A stretch of DNA of 64,000 nucleotides from Ascaris suum (lineage: Eukaryota > Nematoda > Chromadorea > Rhabditida > Ascarididae), in NCBI GenBank assembly GCA_013433145.1, contig CM024186.1, positions 3,104,001 to 3,168,000 on the forward strand, read 5' to 3'. Position numbers and translations under genes: made by a program. This document shows, one piece after another, positions 32,530-54,010 of the stretch. The notes below the pieces were generated by a model. It had not been told where the DNA came from and ran no database searches. It saw nothing but the letters and a program-made list of their open reading frames with translations. Position 1 is the first letter of the stretch, and the number at the start of each line of letters is the position of its first letter.

Positions 32530-34485
32530 CCCGCTAATCCCTCACAGTCTCCTCCTTTCCAGGTTGCGAAAGCGGTGGTAAAAGTCCACCATACTGAGTG
32601 CATCCGATATGTCCTTCAAGCTTTTTGTCGTGAGTACCATGTTGGTGCCGTTGACGAAGATTATTTCTCGTCGGAGTCGCCTGCGTGCTATGAACCCTCG
32701 CAGCCAGTCCACCAGACCGAGAAATGCAAATCTTCGGCGATTCCTGGGTGCAGTGCGCATATTGCCCAGACATGTAAATGAAGCCATCCAGCGCTTCTTA
32801 GCTCTTGTTTCTGAGCGAACACGTATAGGTCCTATATGTGTTGTATACAGTCGAAGTACAATAATCGAAGGCGTTGCGGACAGCATTCGAGCACCTGCAG
32901 GAGGTGACATAGGCGGGAGGACAAACAGCTTTGCTTTCCAACCTCGACATTGTAACCAGTTTTTGGTGATGACAGCTCTGAATGCACAACGTCCGTGAGG
33001 TATCCAGAAGCGTTTCCGAAGGTGTGGCAAAGTTGCTGGTGCTCCACTATGAAAGATGGAAATATGCTCATAGAGGACAAGTAGTTGAGTAAGTCGGTGA
33101 TTCTGGGGTAAGAAGCTAGGATATTGTTTGGACTGCGGTATGGCAGTCTCTGATAGGCGACCATCACAACGCCATAGACCAGTTACGTCTTTACGAAGAT
33201 CCCAGCGAATGCATCTTTAGTGGATAGCGGGGTGCTCCGACCCTGAAGCAGAAGACAGTGGCGATCGATAAGGTAGTCCTAAGCTGTGATTGGACTTTGA
33301 TTTGTGAATTGTTGAAGCAATGTAGGGATATGAACGTTGCAAAGTAAGCGATGTGCCATTGTAGCACTTCCTATGAGCCGAGTGCAACTAACAAATCGGT
33401 CCGTACCGATGAACGTGAATGATTGTGTTGGCGGACGGAGAGTAGCTGTTGCCACATGGGTAAAAGGATATTCTGCTATTTCAGCGCTTCTTCTGATCTA
33501 ACTATATCGTGAGTTGGTAGCGATGAAATGTTTGTCAGCCAAGGCCCTGTGTGTTGCGCGTCCGGTAGCGAGATCCGCAGGATTAGTCTATGTCGCAGCA
33601 TAACCATACCTGACGTTTGTGGTTCTCTTGATTTCACTTAGTCGATTTTGAACGAAGCGCGGAAGCTTTTCTGCAGGTGGCGGGTTGACACATGGAAAGC
33701 CGCACTTGCCGTCGCTCCATATACTTCGTGGAATGTCATTGAGGTTCAGCTGTTGGGTTTAGGATTTGTGATACGGAGACTTGTCAGCACGGCTAATAAT
33801 TCCAGGCGTGGAATTGTTAGATCATTTAAAGGGCACGACCGAGATTTTCCGGAAATTACAAAAATTTTCTCGTTTCCTTTCGCATGTGCAATGACTGAGT
33901 GTGCGCCGTTGGAATCATCAGCGAACATATGAAGCTCGAATGGGCCGTTTGGTAAACGTTGTGGCAGTTCGAATAATAGCGTAGCCCAGTTTTCCTTGAG
34001 GTAATTCCATTTTTGAACGTGCGGTTCAGCCACTAGCTCATCCTACACTGACTGTTCTTTGGTAATATCTCGAAGTACTATTTTGAATGGGAGAATTATC
34101 GGTGACAGGTATAGAAACGCACGAATTGTTCTGCGATAAACCAAAGAAGTGATCCTTTTCTGAGACGGTCACTTGTTGGGACAAGCGTTTTCAATCTGAT
34201 CGTATCTTTCACTGTCTCCCAAATGACACCGAGCACCTTGATATGAGTGTCTTGGTAATGATCTTGCGGTGACAATATGGCCTGTAATTTGGTACTTTCG
34301 ACTGAAATTCTCGGAGTTTCATGCGCACGTCCGCGGACAATTTTTTTGCTTCTCGGTAAGAAGTAATTCCTTGCATTTGAGAATTGGCGGCAGGCAATAC
34401 GTTCTCGACATGTAGACGACAAAAAAAGGAAACAGCAGCATCGCAGGTTTATTAGAGAAAAGAATAATAGGTTCAGGAGCCACAA
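32530..34485 (-). pseudogene. BEL/Pao retrotransposon pol remnant (RT end, RNase H, integrase)
   Basis: Read on the minus strand, 34397-34100 gives the RT thumb/connection, with LREFQSKVPN and KVLGVIWETVKDTIRL as hallmarks. About 34033-33746 gives the RNase H-like region (ELHMFADDSNGAHSVIAHAK, then KSRSCPLNDLTIPRLELLAV). 33060-32542 gives the integrase, with LRKRFWIPHGR, VRSETRAKKRW and FVNGTNMVLTTKSLK. These are established Pao signatures. Several frameshifts and stops break the frame. Gag, protease and the RT palm are absent because the right inverted arm begins at 34412. No long terminal repeats could be paired, so it is a dead fragment. Confidence 0.85.
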
Positions 34486-35436
34486 CGTACGTGGAATGAA
34501 ACTTAAAAGTAATACAGGCTATATCAAAGCAGAGCATGGAATAACGATGAAGATTCAGGGCAGGCGCGCGACGTAAACGATATAAACTATGGGCGCTATA
34601 AAGCTGCTTTAGTCGAGCGCAAGCTACGTCAATTACGGCAATTAGGGTTTCTTATAACGAAGTTCAATACAAGTACTTTTACGAAAAAGATGGTGTCGGA
34701 TGACTACGCCTGTGCCGATCACTAAGTTATCTGAAGAGTAACAAGCCACCACTACCTAACAGTTGCCGGTTTACAGGTGATTACCGCAAATTGTTTTGTT
34801 AGGCCGTCGATATTTCCTCTTTATGCTCTTCAACTTCTCTCCTGCACTTGAAACGGCTCGAGATCTTCAGCAGTCAACGTTATATAAATACGACTGGCCT
34901 GATCTGAATAGGCCTCGTCCATTTGAGCACCTCCTTTACTCAACCAATCCACGTAAACCTCTTGGCTGATTCCTGCCAAGTTTGTTCATAATGCTCGAAA
35001 GACACTTCTCAGTTCTGCGATCGCCCAACACCTTAAACTTGGGTAATTAAACCTAAGCGTACTTTCAAACAACATTAACAGGTGACGTAACTAAGTGACG
35101 GATGTAGGAACATCATAAACATGATCTGATGTGGCTTTTGTTGGTGCATTTTTAAAAAGATTGCTAAGCGTCAATAATACTGAGAACCAAAGATGATAAG
35201 CAAGTTGCGAAGAGAAATTTGCGTAAAACAATGAAGACGGAATACTGCTGAGAAATGTAACGTGCTAAGCGTCCATAAGAACTGCAATGTCGATTTACTG
35301 AAATGATATAGTCGCTACCGCAGGAATTCAAATCTGACAATTTCATGAGCTGCTGCGGTGACACGCATTCCAATTTCATGTCTCTAGCAGCTGGCTAACT
35401 CACCCGCCGTTTTCGCGACAACAGTAGTGATATGCA
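34412..35436. repeat. Right arm of the inverted repeat, overlapping segmental copy B
   Basis: Reverse complement partner of 31206-32285. It starts where the Pao relic is cut off and runs into the beginning of the duplicated segment, so its outer half is shared by three places: this arm, the left arm and copy A (1-470). Confidence 0.8.
34944..35053 (-). ncRNA. SL1-like spliced-leader RNA gene (best-preserved copy)
   Basis: On the minus strand, 35053-35032 reads the 22-nt nematode SL1 leader with a single change (A for G at position 20), followed directly by GT. CCCAA inside the leader can pair with TTGGG just after the donor, like the first stem of SL RNAs. AAACTTGG lies at about nt 71-78, the usual place of the Sm site, though it is less U-rich than the standard. 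The TTGGC...GCCAA pair just after could form a terminal stem. About 110 nt is assumed as the length by analogy. Function in trans-splicing is inferred from this layout and not shown. Confidence 0.55.
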
Positions 35437-37493
35437 TTCGCGAGAAAAGATTATATTACTCGCTTCATAGTATTGCAGAGAGTTGTAGTTCCAAGTATCA
35501 CCAGTATTAGGCTATTGCAAACATAAGCAAATAAATGTTGGCGGTCACGAATAAATGTGCTGGCAAATATTAATATTCGCTTGAAAAAAATACTTCCAAC
35601 TATTGCGTAGAGTAGTCAAAAATGTGTGGTCAAAAATTCTGAAGGAAACCAGAATATCAATATAAATCTAAATTAATGCAAGAAACCTGCAAAAAAGCAC
35701 GCGCTTTTTAGCGATAAAAGAAATTGAAACGTATAAAAAGAACAAATTGAGAAGCTATAAATGAAGCATTAGTGAGGTTTTGAATTACGTCGTCTTATAT
35801 TCAAATCTGCCAAAGTTGTAAGCTATGAAGGTGCTCACAGCTTGCTTCTCATGCGCAATTCTTCCGGATGTTTTGTATGCAACAAAGTAACAAATCACTG
35901 CCTTCTAATGGTTCTTCTTTCTATGTCTTTTCTATTGTCTTCAACACCCGAATTTTTTTGAAGGAATGCTTTGTCCAAATCAGTTACGATTCATTTTCAT
36001 TTCTGTGAGGCTGCGATTTCTTTGGAGGGCAAGCATATGTAAAGTTGTCTTTAAACATCTGTACCATACAATACTCCTCGAACTAATACTCGGGAGTTAG
36101 GAAGTGGGGATGGAGAACGAGATCCATCGACAACGAGTGGTCGTGTGTTGGAAATTTAGGATAAATAAGTCAAATAGACGAAACAGCACAAAAGAGGGTT
36201 CTGGCAAGATAGGCACCTTCCATATGAGTTTATTATGACTGGTGGTTGTACAAATATAAAAAAAACAGCGGAGACATAATCGTGATATACCTTGCAAAAC
36301 TGTCGGAATCCTCAGGAATACTTGTGATTTTCATAAAAACTTTTAACGACAACGACTCACACAGAAAATGCTGAATAACAATAAGAATACAGTTACAACG
36401 TGAATTGTGTCCGTCCACTTTCATGCAATAAGTTTAGTGTTTCATGTGTTGGAACTGTTGAAGAGACAGATAGACACGTGCATAAACGTGCAGATGGATG
36501 CAAACCGATATAATGCTTCCAAGTTGAAATGTCGGAAAATTAAAGCAATCGACAAAATTTTTATTTATTCTGCAAATTCTATCTCTTTGCAAATTCTGTA
36601 AATAACAGTTTATTTGCCAAAGGAAAACGAAAAGAGTACGATATTGCGTAATAAGTGAGCAGAAATCATAAATTCAGTACAGCATAGGCAACGAGGAACA
36701 TCGAAAACAGTCAACAACGCTCCGCAAGCAAATGCTGCACCTGTTAACGCTTAATAGTGCATGTATCGGTGAACGCGCTCATTTCTGTGATTCAACAACA
36801 ACAACAGCGCTACGTGGCAAATAATTCCGCCTAGTACTACCTGCACTTTTAAAAGTATCGTAAATGAAGATATGTCGTGACTTGACCGAGGGGAAGAGAG
36901 AATGGGATGGGAGGTAAAAACGTATAATTACTCGCCTACTTTTACAGTGAACGGCAAAGATGAATATAAAGGCGTTGTAAAGATACTTGAGTTATGCTGT
37001 TTTACAAGTGCAATGGTTGATGCAAAGAAATGCAACAATGAGAATTGCAATATAATTTTTTACAATAAATCATCATAGGCGTCATATAGCATTCTCCAGT
37101 TAGTGTGTCGCTAGTCAATAGAACTCGTTGTGCGCATGTTCCCTTCTTTGATGATTTCAGTTTTTTCGTCAGTCGAACATATATTTACTTCGTTGCAAAG
37201 AATTCATTGGATTTGCTTGACGTTGCAGTGATATCTCTGAGATTGTAAATTTCAGTCATATCGTTGCATCAAATTCGTTCACAATTATATTGCAAATTTC
37301 GTTCATTCGGTCACGCCGATTTACAATATAATTTTGCAACCAATTAATTAGACAATTAGTGTTTTTTTTACAGTTTTAATCTTTGATCAATTTGATTACG
37401 CCGCATAGTATACTGATGGCTTCTTCCAGAACATCTGCTCGATCGGCAAACATTACCATCAACTGGATCCACTAGGAAATAAATAAACGAATA

Positions 37494-37549
37494 AAAGTGT
37501 ATTTATAACAGTTGAAAATCAGTACATGCGCTTTTCCGCCTAAACAAGG
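37494..37549 (+). promoter_or_regulatory. Probable core promoter and 5' UTR of ShKT gene 2
   Basis: The same TATTTATAA and leader as in front of ShKT gene 1, identical through the start codon. Confidence 0.35.
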
Positions 37550-40232
<2,683 letters not shown>

Positions 40233-40303
40233 TTCAAGGAATTAAATGACCACTATAATAGTTGCGACAACATATTTAATTGTCATGAAATGAATACCGA
40301 ACG

Positions 40304-40309
40304 AATAAA
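40304..40309 (+). terminator. Polyadenylation signal of ShKT gene 2
   Basis: An AATAAA hexamer 72 bp after the stop, matching that of the paralog. Confidence 0.7.
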
Positions 40310-42415
40310 GAGTTTCTTTGCAACTATATGCAGATGCATGCAACATCGTCTCATAAAAATTTTCGCCTGAATCGTCAGTGTGTGTTAGAATTTTTTGTTA
40401 TATGCTTGAAAAAATCTGCAAGAAATCGTTCCTGAAAATTTTTATAATTTTTTTTTATTTCTATTTTCCCGAACATCGATTTGCTTTCTCGCTTGATCAA
40501 CTTCATTTGATAGTATTAAATCATCTAATAAAGAGCATATTATAATATTAAAGAAACCAGAGGATTTGCTAAGCCAATGAAAATTATTCTTCTACTTCTA
40601 ATAGATAAAAAATAAAACCCCATTTACGGCGTAAAGTACTCAGTGGTTTCTTATAGATTTGGGTGTGACTGGTCGGAATGATCGTTTGCATGCAATATTT
40701 GGATGTAAATTGCTCACTTAGCGAGCAACTCTTCGTGAAACAATTTGTGCTAAAGAATTTTTCAGTGATTAGATTCCACCCGATACATTTACATAAAATT
40801 TTCGGGTGAATATGAAAATATTTATAACAGCCATTGCTCCTTTATGTATATATCACATAGGTCGGCTATTTGAATATCAGATCGGTATTACGCCGATCCA
40901 TGATCGTAAAAGAAGGCAAGAAATACACATTAAACTTTACTGCTGCTGACTGAAAGGTTGTCTGAAGAAATTGAGGCCTTGTATGAAGCATGCACTCTCA
41001 AGACATCAGCTTGTAGAGCACCACGACAAAGTGGTTGGAGTTAACGCAAAAAATATTTAACAAGTGGCGCCTTCCTGTGCAGATTAAAGGACCTAAATGG
41101 TTGGTCTTATATCATGGCGTTGAGCATTTACATAATTATTGAATAAACAAGGAATTTTTAAGAACTATGGCACGAAAGTGTAAAAAATATACGCGACCTG
41201 AGCAATATTTCCAGATGGAATACCGCATTTCAGCCCTACTCTATTCGCCGATGATTTCCGTCATTTCCTCCTCTCTAATGCGATCCCTCTACAGATTTGA
41301 AGGCGTTGCAAGTGACGCCGTAGTGTTTTCTCGTTTCTGAAATGCATCGAAACGAAATGGAACAAGTATTAGAGGAAAGTGCGCGAAATGTGCCTTTCCG
41401 ATCATTTTTCTTCAGAAGGAAATCGTAAAGAATCTTTACCGTATAATCAAATAAACGCACTCATTTTTCTCCACAAAGCTTATGCTAATGATTCGTGTTT
41501 CTAATTGGATCATCCGCAAAATGCACATCGTCTATTTTGAAGTTCATGCGATCTGTTTTCAACATTTGAGCGTTTATACTACCTGCATTTACTTCTGCAG
41601 CTGTGCAGCTACTTGAAAGGTGTAAGTGCGGGCACTGTGTCATTCAAATGCGCAGCTGTAGCATCAGATGTTATCGAGTTGAAACTTCCAGATATACGGG
41701 TATACGCATATATATGCTTGCTTTTGGACGCTTTGCAATCGCAGTTTTGATAAAAAGTGTAATGAAGCAGGCTAATGGAGAGAATAAGATCAGCACAAGA
41801 GGATTGACTCGGTAGGACAAAGCCAAAGTGTTTGCTCGGAGCCCTCCTAAAACCGACCGCGCACTAAGCAAAACTGAACGATGAAGAGACATTTATTCGT
41901 AATGAATGCCTTGTCGGTTCAAGTGAATTATGCCAATTAGCACTTCCGGTTAAAGTTTATCGAACTTTTTCCTACCTTGCAAATTTCCATCCGTAATCAC
42001 AGAAAGGGGAGTATAAAATTTTCCGACACCTCTGCATGAAAATCCTTCGTCGAATAGATAATTTACTTCATAAATTGAATTAATAATTGAACATCTATCT
42101 TTTTTCCGCTGGTGATCCGTTGGCTTGATGGTTCACCTGAGATTTCTGTGTGCCCTGTATGTGAGAATTAAAGAACCTTGTTTAAGAGGCCATTTAGAAA
42201 GAAAGAATGTTGAAAATGAAGTTTGAAATGAACGATTTTCGATCAATTTCAGCTGAACCACTATTTCGATTTGAAAAGAGAGTAATAATTAAAAAGAATA
42301 CAAAGATTTTGAAGATTTAAAGGTGGGATATTTCTGTTCATATCCCTCTTTAATCACCAATTACTTCGATGGGTTTTGTTTGATGGAAAACCGCTTCAAC
42401 AATATCCGATTACTT
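40310..42415. other. Downstream flank of ShKT gene 2, no gene seen
   Basis: Nearly identical to 5015-6230, then diverged. 41803-41935 holds a dispersed repeat also found at 23095-23345, where copy A has about 520 bp of unrelated sequence. No exon-like frame was found. Confidence 0.6.
41803..41935. repeat. Dispersed short repeat inserted in copy B
   Basis: Two blocks matching 23277-23345 (direct) and 23095-23145 (inverted). It occupies the point where copies A and B stop aligning, so it marks an insertion or replacement after the duplication. Confidence 0.55.
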
Positions 42416-42876
42416 CTCTTTCGAATATACTAATTCCTCTTAATTGACTCACTCACTATATTATTATTAAAATTCAAGTGCATTTTTACTAAACGGGCAT
42501 ATCGATCATTTGTGCTTTCATAGTGGTGTCGTCTATCGTTTCCGTTCAACTCGCAATTCCGTTTCTCTTCTATTTCCTTTTTCATCGTTCACCTATATAG
42601 GGAATATAAATAGTGCAAGTTATATAATTTAAAATAATGGTAAAAATATAATTTAAAATAATGGCACAGTCTAAATAATTTAAATTTAATAAAATATTTT
42701 AAACAAATAATATAAATACAGACAATAGTGAAATAAAACAATACACTTAAAAACTTTGAATTGAACGGGAAGCAATTCTTACACAGAAGACGATAAAAGA
42801 GTAGGAGTAAAGTAATTCATATGTCAGTAAATGATTCGTCAAGAGAATAAACGTAAAACTTAATCCCATACTTCAG

Positions 42877-49625
<6,749 letters not shown>

Positions 49626-49916
49626 AGAATTTGATGGATCTGAAAGAGGAAGATACCGAAAGCGATACTGAATGTTCACTAGAAAAAATGGAATGAATAA
49701 GACTGTTTTATGAGCGGTCTATAAAATTTTTCAACGGCTTATCTCTATTCTGGCGCAACTAGATCAGTGCATGCATAAGATGCATAGAAAATGTACATCG
49801 TATTTTCCACACTTCAATTTTTTTTCTTTCGTTCGATTTGAATTTCCTCAAATTGTGTTACATTTTTATGATTCATTGCAGAATGAACGGAAATTCATAA
49901 CATCTTAAAGCTTTCA

Positions 49917-49922
49917 AATAAA
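49917..49922 (+). terminator. Polyadenylation signal of the Asn/Ser/Gly-rich gene
   Basis: An AATAAA hexamer about 290 bp after the stop at 49625, with no earlier canonical hexamer noticed. Confidence 0.55.
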
Positions 49923-50128
49923 TTTTGACGCTCAACTTACCGGATTTAATTCACTACCTTTATTTAGTTTGTTCTCTTCATGGCAATAATTCACTTCAAT
50001 TTTACATAACAACAACACTATGAATTTAATTTCATTCGAAACAATCAAAGGATAACAGCAGTGTGATGTCTATTCGATTTGTGGAGTAGTATGGTATCTT
50101 ATTTTCTGGTGGTTCCTAGTAAACTTAC

Positions 50129-50292
50129 CTATTTGAGACGAATTCATCGGCGATACGAAAAGGTACCTGAAGAGGTGTTGACGCCATCCTAGGCTGTCGA
50201 GAATCAAATTCAGAGTGACTTTCTGCACGTGTATCACTCATGGTCATGTCTCCTTCTCCTACCCATTCGTATCCTTCGCTGCCACGAGGTTC
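50129..50292 (-). CDS. Isolated internal exon of an unidentified minus-strand gene
   Basis: On the minus strand, ACTTGTAG precedes and GTAAGTTT follows a 164-nt stretch that is open from its first base. It reads about 54 residues rich in Glu, Asp, Ser and Met, including EGYEWVGEGDMTMSDTRAE and PFRIADEFVSN, and ends in phase 2. The composition and clean splice sites look like true coding sequence. A possible upstream exon, ending at a GTATAAAG donor near 51180 in phase 0 (LARVLRQ), would fit in frame. No downstream exon was found. The family is not recognised. Confidence 0.5.
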
Positions 50293-50299
50293 CTACAAG

Positions 50300-52890
50300 T
50301 TCTGAGGACTTCGATTCTGGGAATTAAATGTAACCACTTGCAGTCGAAATCATAGTTCAGCTCAGTTCTTATTACACATACATACAATGACAAGTAAATC
50401 CGACTTCGGCTTCGGTCAGAACCAAAGTGTGGGTTGGTCAAGATTTGCTGACACTTTAGGAGCTCAGCAGTCGGTGCTTGCTTTGACTAATTCCTAGCGA
50501 CTGTATATAGTTTGAGATTTTCGGCATCAAAAATTTCATCCTTATAGAAAACTGCCCGAAAATTGGATGCTAAGTGCTTTCCAAGTTTTCCCTGAAGGGT
50601 CCTCAGCAATATCGAGCATTTTCTAGAATATCACCCTCCCATATGAGGTGATAATTTTGTTTCTTTCAAAGTTTCAATTATTAAGTTCTTGTTTTTCTTA
50701 CTTTTCTTGTCCATGTACTTGAGAGAGGAGTATTACTGCACGCTATAATAATTTCTGTGCTGCGCGCTAGCACCGGTTATGACCGCCCTCCCTGCACTAA
50801 TGAACACCTTTCGACTCTGACAGGCACCCAATAATATGGCATGTGTTGTTGAGGTGATTCGTTTTCGAATAGCAATAGCGCACTGCGCCTTGCAAAGAAT
50901 CTTTGTTTGCATCTTTGCGCTGCTTTGTGAACCACACCTCGAGCTTGGGTATTTACACCTCTGTTATGATACTGAGACATATAAAACGACGGTAAAGACG
51001 CAAATCACAAATGCATGAAAATCCGACAACGACGGTGCATACCATCACATGCAAAATGCCCAGCATTAGCATGCAACGACAACGACAAAAAACACGGTGT
51101 ACATAAACAGCATCAAACGTTCAAGAAAAAGCATTCAAGAGAAAGACATTGAAGAAAAAAAGAAGGAGGCTACTTTATACCTGACGCAACACTCGCGCAA
51201 GGACGACTCCGAGGTCAGCAGTTAAAACGACCTTAAGCTAGGCTATTATTATATCGAATAAGAAAACCTACTTGGACGATACACTATAGACGCATAGACG
51301 GCGAGATTGAGCCACAAACGAAGAGGTCAAATTCCTGCAGTCGAAGTCACAAACCTACGGCAACAAAACCTTTGGCATGGGTTTATATAGGCTGCTGGTT
51401 GACGCAGCTGGCGTCTGCGGTAGCTTATGGCCCGGCACTTATTTGTGCAACTTTGATATCTTCATGAGCTGCATTTCTTATCGGTCGACTAGCAACCTTT
51501 CTTTTCTTCGGATTCACGCACAGTTGCGACAGACGTTGAAGATTTGATAATTTATTTTCCCTCGCTTATTTTGCTCCACTTCTCCGTTCGTTTTCTTAGG
51601 CTTATGCCTTAAAGCTCGTCGTTCCTGAGAAACATGACTCTAGATAGGAATTTATTTCAGGCGATTTTCTTTTGCTGTAAAGTGGTTTAGATGAGGTGAT
51701 GTATGGTGTACATTACAGATGAACATAAAAGGTAAACACAGTGGTAAAGAAGAAAAGGTTTATTTTGCATTTTGGCGGGCAATTGTTTCTTATTTGTTTA
51801 TGCGAGTTTGAGACAGGTTTTTATTATTACTGTTGCTTGGATATATCGGTTCTATGGTGTCTTCGAAATAAAAATTTCTTACTGGATACATTCTGCACCA
51901 AATGTTAATGTTGCAGCGTGTTAACTATTCTCAGCAGTTCCGCCCTTGACCGTGTGATGGGTTTGCTTCACTTTACGATCATTCTGCATGCATCATTGTT
52001 CGTTCCTGGTTCGGAAGTTAATTTTCCTTGGCTAGGATCCCAGAGATACTTTGGCAAGATTGAGAGCGGGCAGAGATTTTTTTTTAAGCAGCTGACTGAG
52101 TCGTCATGCAAAACAACAACATAACTAGCATAGCTATTGAGCGAAGTGCCTTAATTTTGGTTCGGTCATGTGGAAGCGTTGTGGCCATCTGACCATACCA
52201 TCGTTCGGTTTTTTATTCGAAGAGTGATGTGACATGCAAAATTAGCTAGGCAGAGATGATGGACGACTCCAGAGGGGGTTTCTACCATGCTTAGGTATAG
52301 CATCCGCAATAATCGTCCCTGAACGACAAGCTGCTTTATAATATACAGAACTTGAATTTACACTTCAAAGAAAAGACATTATTATGTGCAATTATGGAAG
52401 AAAACAACAAATAATTGAATGAACGAAGAGCTCCATTCGCAACCACATAAAATACAATGTTCAAAAATGAGATCTTAATTAGTTTTATAGGCGAAGATGC
52501 AGGTCGTTTTTGTACGGATATGAGAACGGAGCACTATCTACTTATATAATATCTGATGCGCATACACATATTTTCTGCTCTGCTAAAAGGTCTACCTACG
52601 GGAAATAACTCCTGCGGTAAGTATACCTGTCCAAGCATATAGACGCACATCTTTTAGATAATCCACGCATCAAGTAAGCACTAGAATACAAGTAAGCATA
52701 GTTGATTCTTCCAAAAATATAAAATCTAGCAGTCCTAAAATTTATAAAAAATGGAAAATTCGTAAATTCGCAACATTCTTTACTGAAACTGTCCAGCGAC
52801 GCACCATTCGATTGCTATCCAAGATAGGCATCGTTCCTGCAACACTTTAAAGAAGCCACTACTATGCTCTCATCTCAAGCTGGACACATC
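50300..52890. other. Spacer with possible upstream exons only
   Basis: Apart from the possible minus-strand exon near 51180-51240, the frames are short. 50777-50980 (minus) is open with an ATG and a GTGTTC donor, but its phase does not fit the exon at 50292. The rest shows nothing I can support. Confidence 0.5.
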
Positions 52891-52899
52891 TTATTAAAC

Positions 52900-53996
52900 T
52901 TATATCTTGGCTTGCGGCTTTTTGTCACTGTTTTTCTTCGTTTTTTGTTGTTCGGGAACTGACTGGATAGGAATGCTTTTAGCTGGTGCTTCTTCCGAGG
53001 TGACCTTGTTAGCCGATATAGAAAGGACGCCTTTATCTGAGAGATGCGATTCGATTGTGTCGAGCTTTGTATTTTCTGGAAGCGAATATTTCCGAACAAA
53101 ATGACGTTCAATTGAACCGTAATCATCGGAGCGTTCTTCATGATGTCCCTCAATGACGAGTTCGTGGTCACGCAGATTAACCGAAAGCTCCTCAGGTCGG
53201 AACTGCGACACATCGAGTTCAATAGCGATTTTCTCCTTATCGCTGAACAGCTGAAAAGGAAAAATGGTTATTGTGTTACACTGATTCTGACATCTCAGAA
53301 GTTTCGCAACTCGCTTGAGTACTTTAGTTTGCGAAATTTCTGTCTCAAGAAAAAAATATAAAAATTTCGCGGCTTTCCAAATTGACGACCATAGATGGTA
53401 AAAACTCAAGAAAGTCCCCGTCGAGGTGACATTTCATTGCTTGAAGTCCACTGCTAGTTCTTCAATCCCTTTTCAAAGCAACCGTCTGCCAAGTGCCATA
53501 ATTGAAGTGAGTGAGTGATTTATGGCGAAAACTGAGGCTGATGAGAGCTGGCGCGCCTATTATCAGCGTAAACGTGATTTAGGCACTTGACCATTCGGCT
53601 ACTCACCATGCTTATGGCCTAATGAACTCTTGAAAGATACGACTGCGATAGCAAGACCATTTACGATGAAAGAAAGCAAAAATGGTAAAGCAAATGAAGA
53701 AAACTACTGTGATAACAAGTACGTTTATCATTTGTAGGCGATGATAACACTGGGTATTGACAGATCAAAGTATTCAGTGGTGAGGTTCTTTGATACAAAT
53801 ACTAACCGATGCAACGGCGTTATCACCCTTAATATCTTGTTGTGAGACATGCTCGATTAAAGGAACAAGAACACGTAATGAGCGATCCATGTCTTGTAGA
53901 GCGCTATCAAATACTCTTGCAACTGGATGTTCTGGTACTGTTCGAACATGATAGTGTGGGCGGCTGTATGGGTAAAGAAGCATCCTCTTTAGTATC
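52900..53996 (-). CDS. Small heat shock protein (HSP20/alpha-crystallin family)
   Basis: There are two exons on the minus strand, coding 53983-53807 and 53250-52900, joined in phase 0 for 175 residues. Exon 1 gives the N-terminal arm (start MLLYPYSRPHYH; helix RVFDSALQDMDRSLRVLVPL). Exon 2 gives the alpha-crystallin domain: IAIELDVSQFRPEELSVNL, VIEGHHEER, GSIERHFVRKYSLPENT and the GVLSI beta strand. A Lys/Gln-rich tail (QKTKKNSDKKPQAKI) closes it. Such proteins form oligomers that hold unfolding proteins in the cytosol under heat or other stress. GVLSI in place of the commoner GVLTI is a mild change. The 556-bp intron sits before the domain, as in many nematode family members. The start follows a TTTCAG acceptor by 13 bases. 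Confidence 0.92.
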
Positions 53997-54010
53997 CTGA
54001 AATGGAGCAT
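53984..54010 (-). promoter_or_regulatory. Probable trans-splice acceptor and very short leader of the sHSP gene
   Basis: On the minus strand, ATGCTCCATTTCAG ends at 53997 and the start codon lies 13 bases on, at 53983. No upstream exon is needed to give a complete protein, so this acceptor is best read as a spliced-leader site. An upstream non-coding exon cannot be excluded. Confidence 0.5.

Noticed and set aside
32203..32998. Plus-strand frames of 85 and 129 codons over the Pao region
   Set aside because: They are antisense to the integrase and inverted arm; the minus strand carries the recognisable motifs.
53251..53409. In-frame upstream extension of sHSP exon 2 with its own ATG
   Set aside because: It reads through the intron; the proper acceptor (TTTTCAG) and exon 1 give a complete family N-terminal arm.
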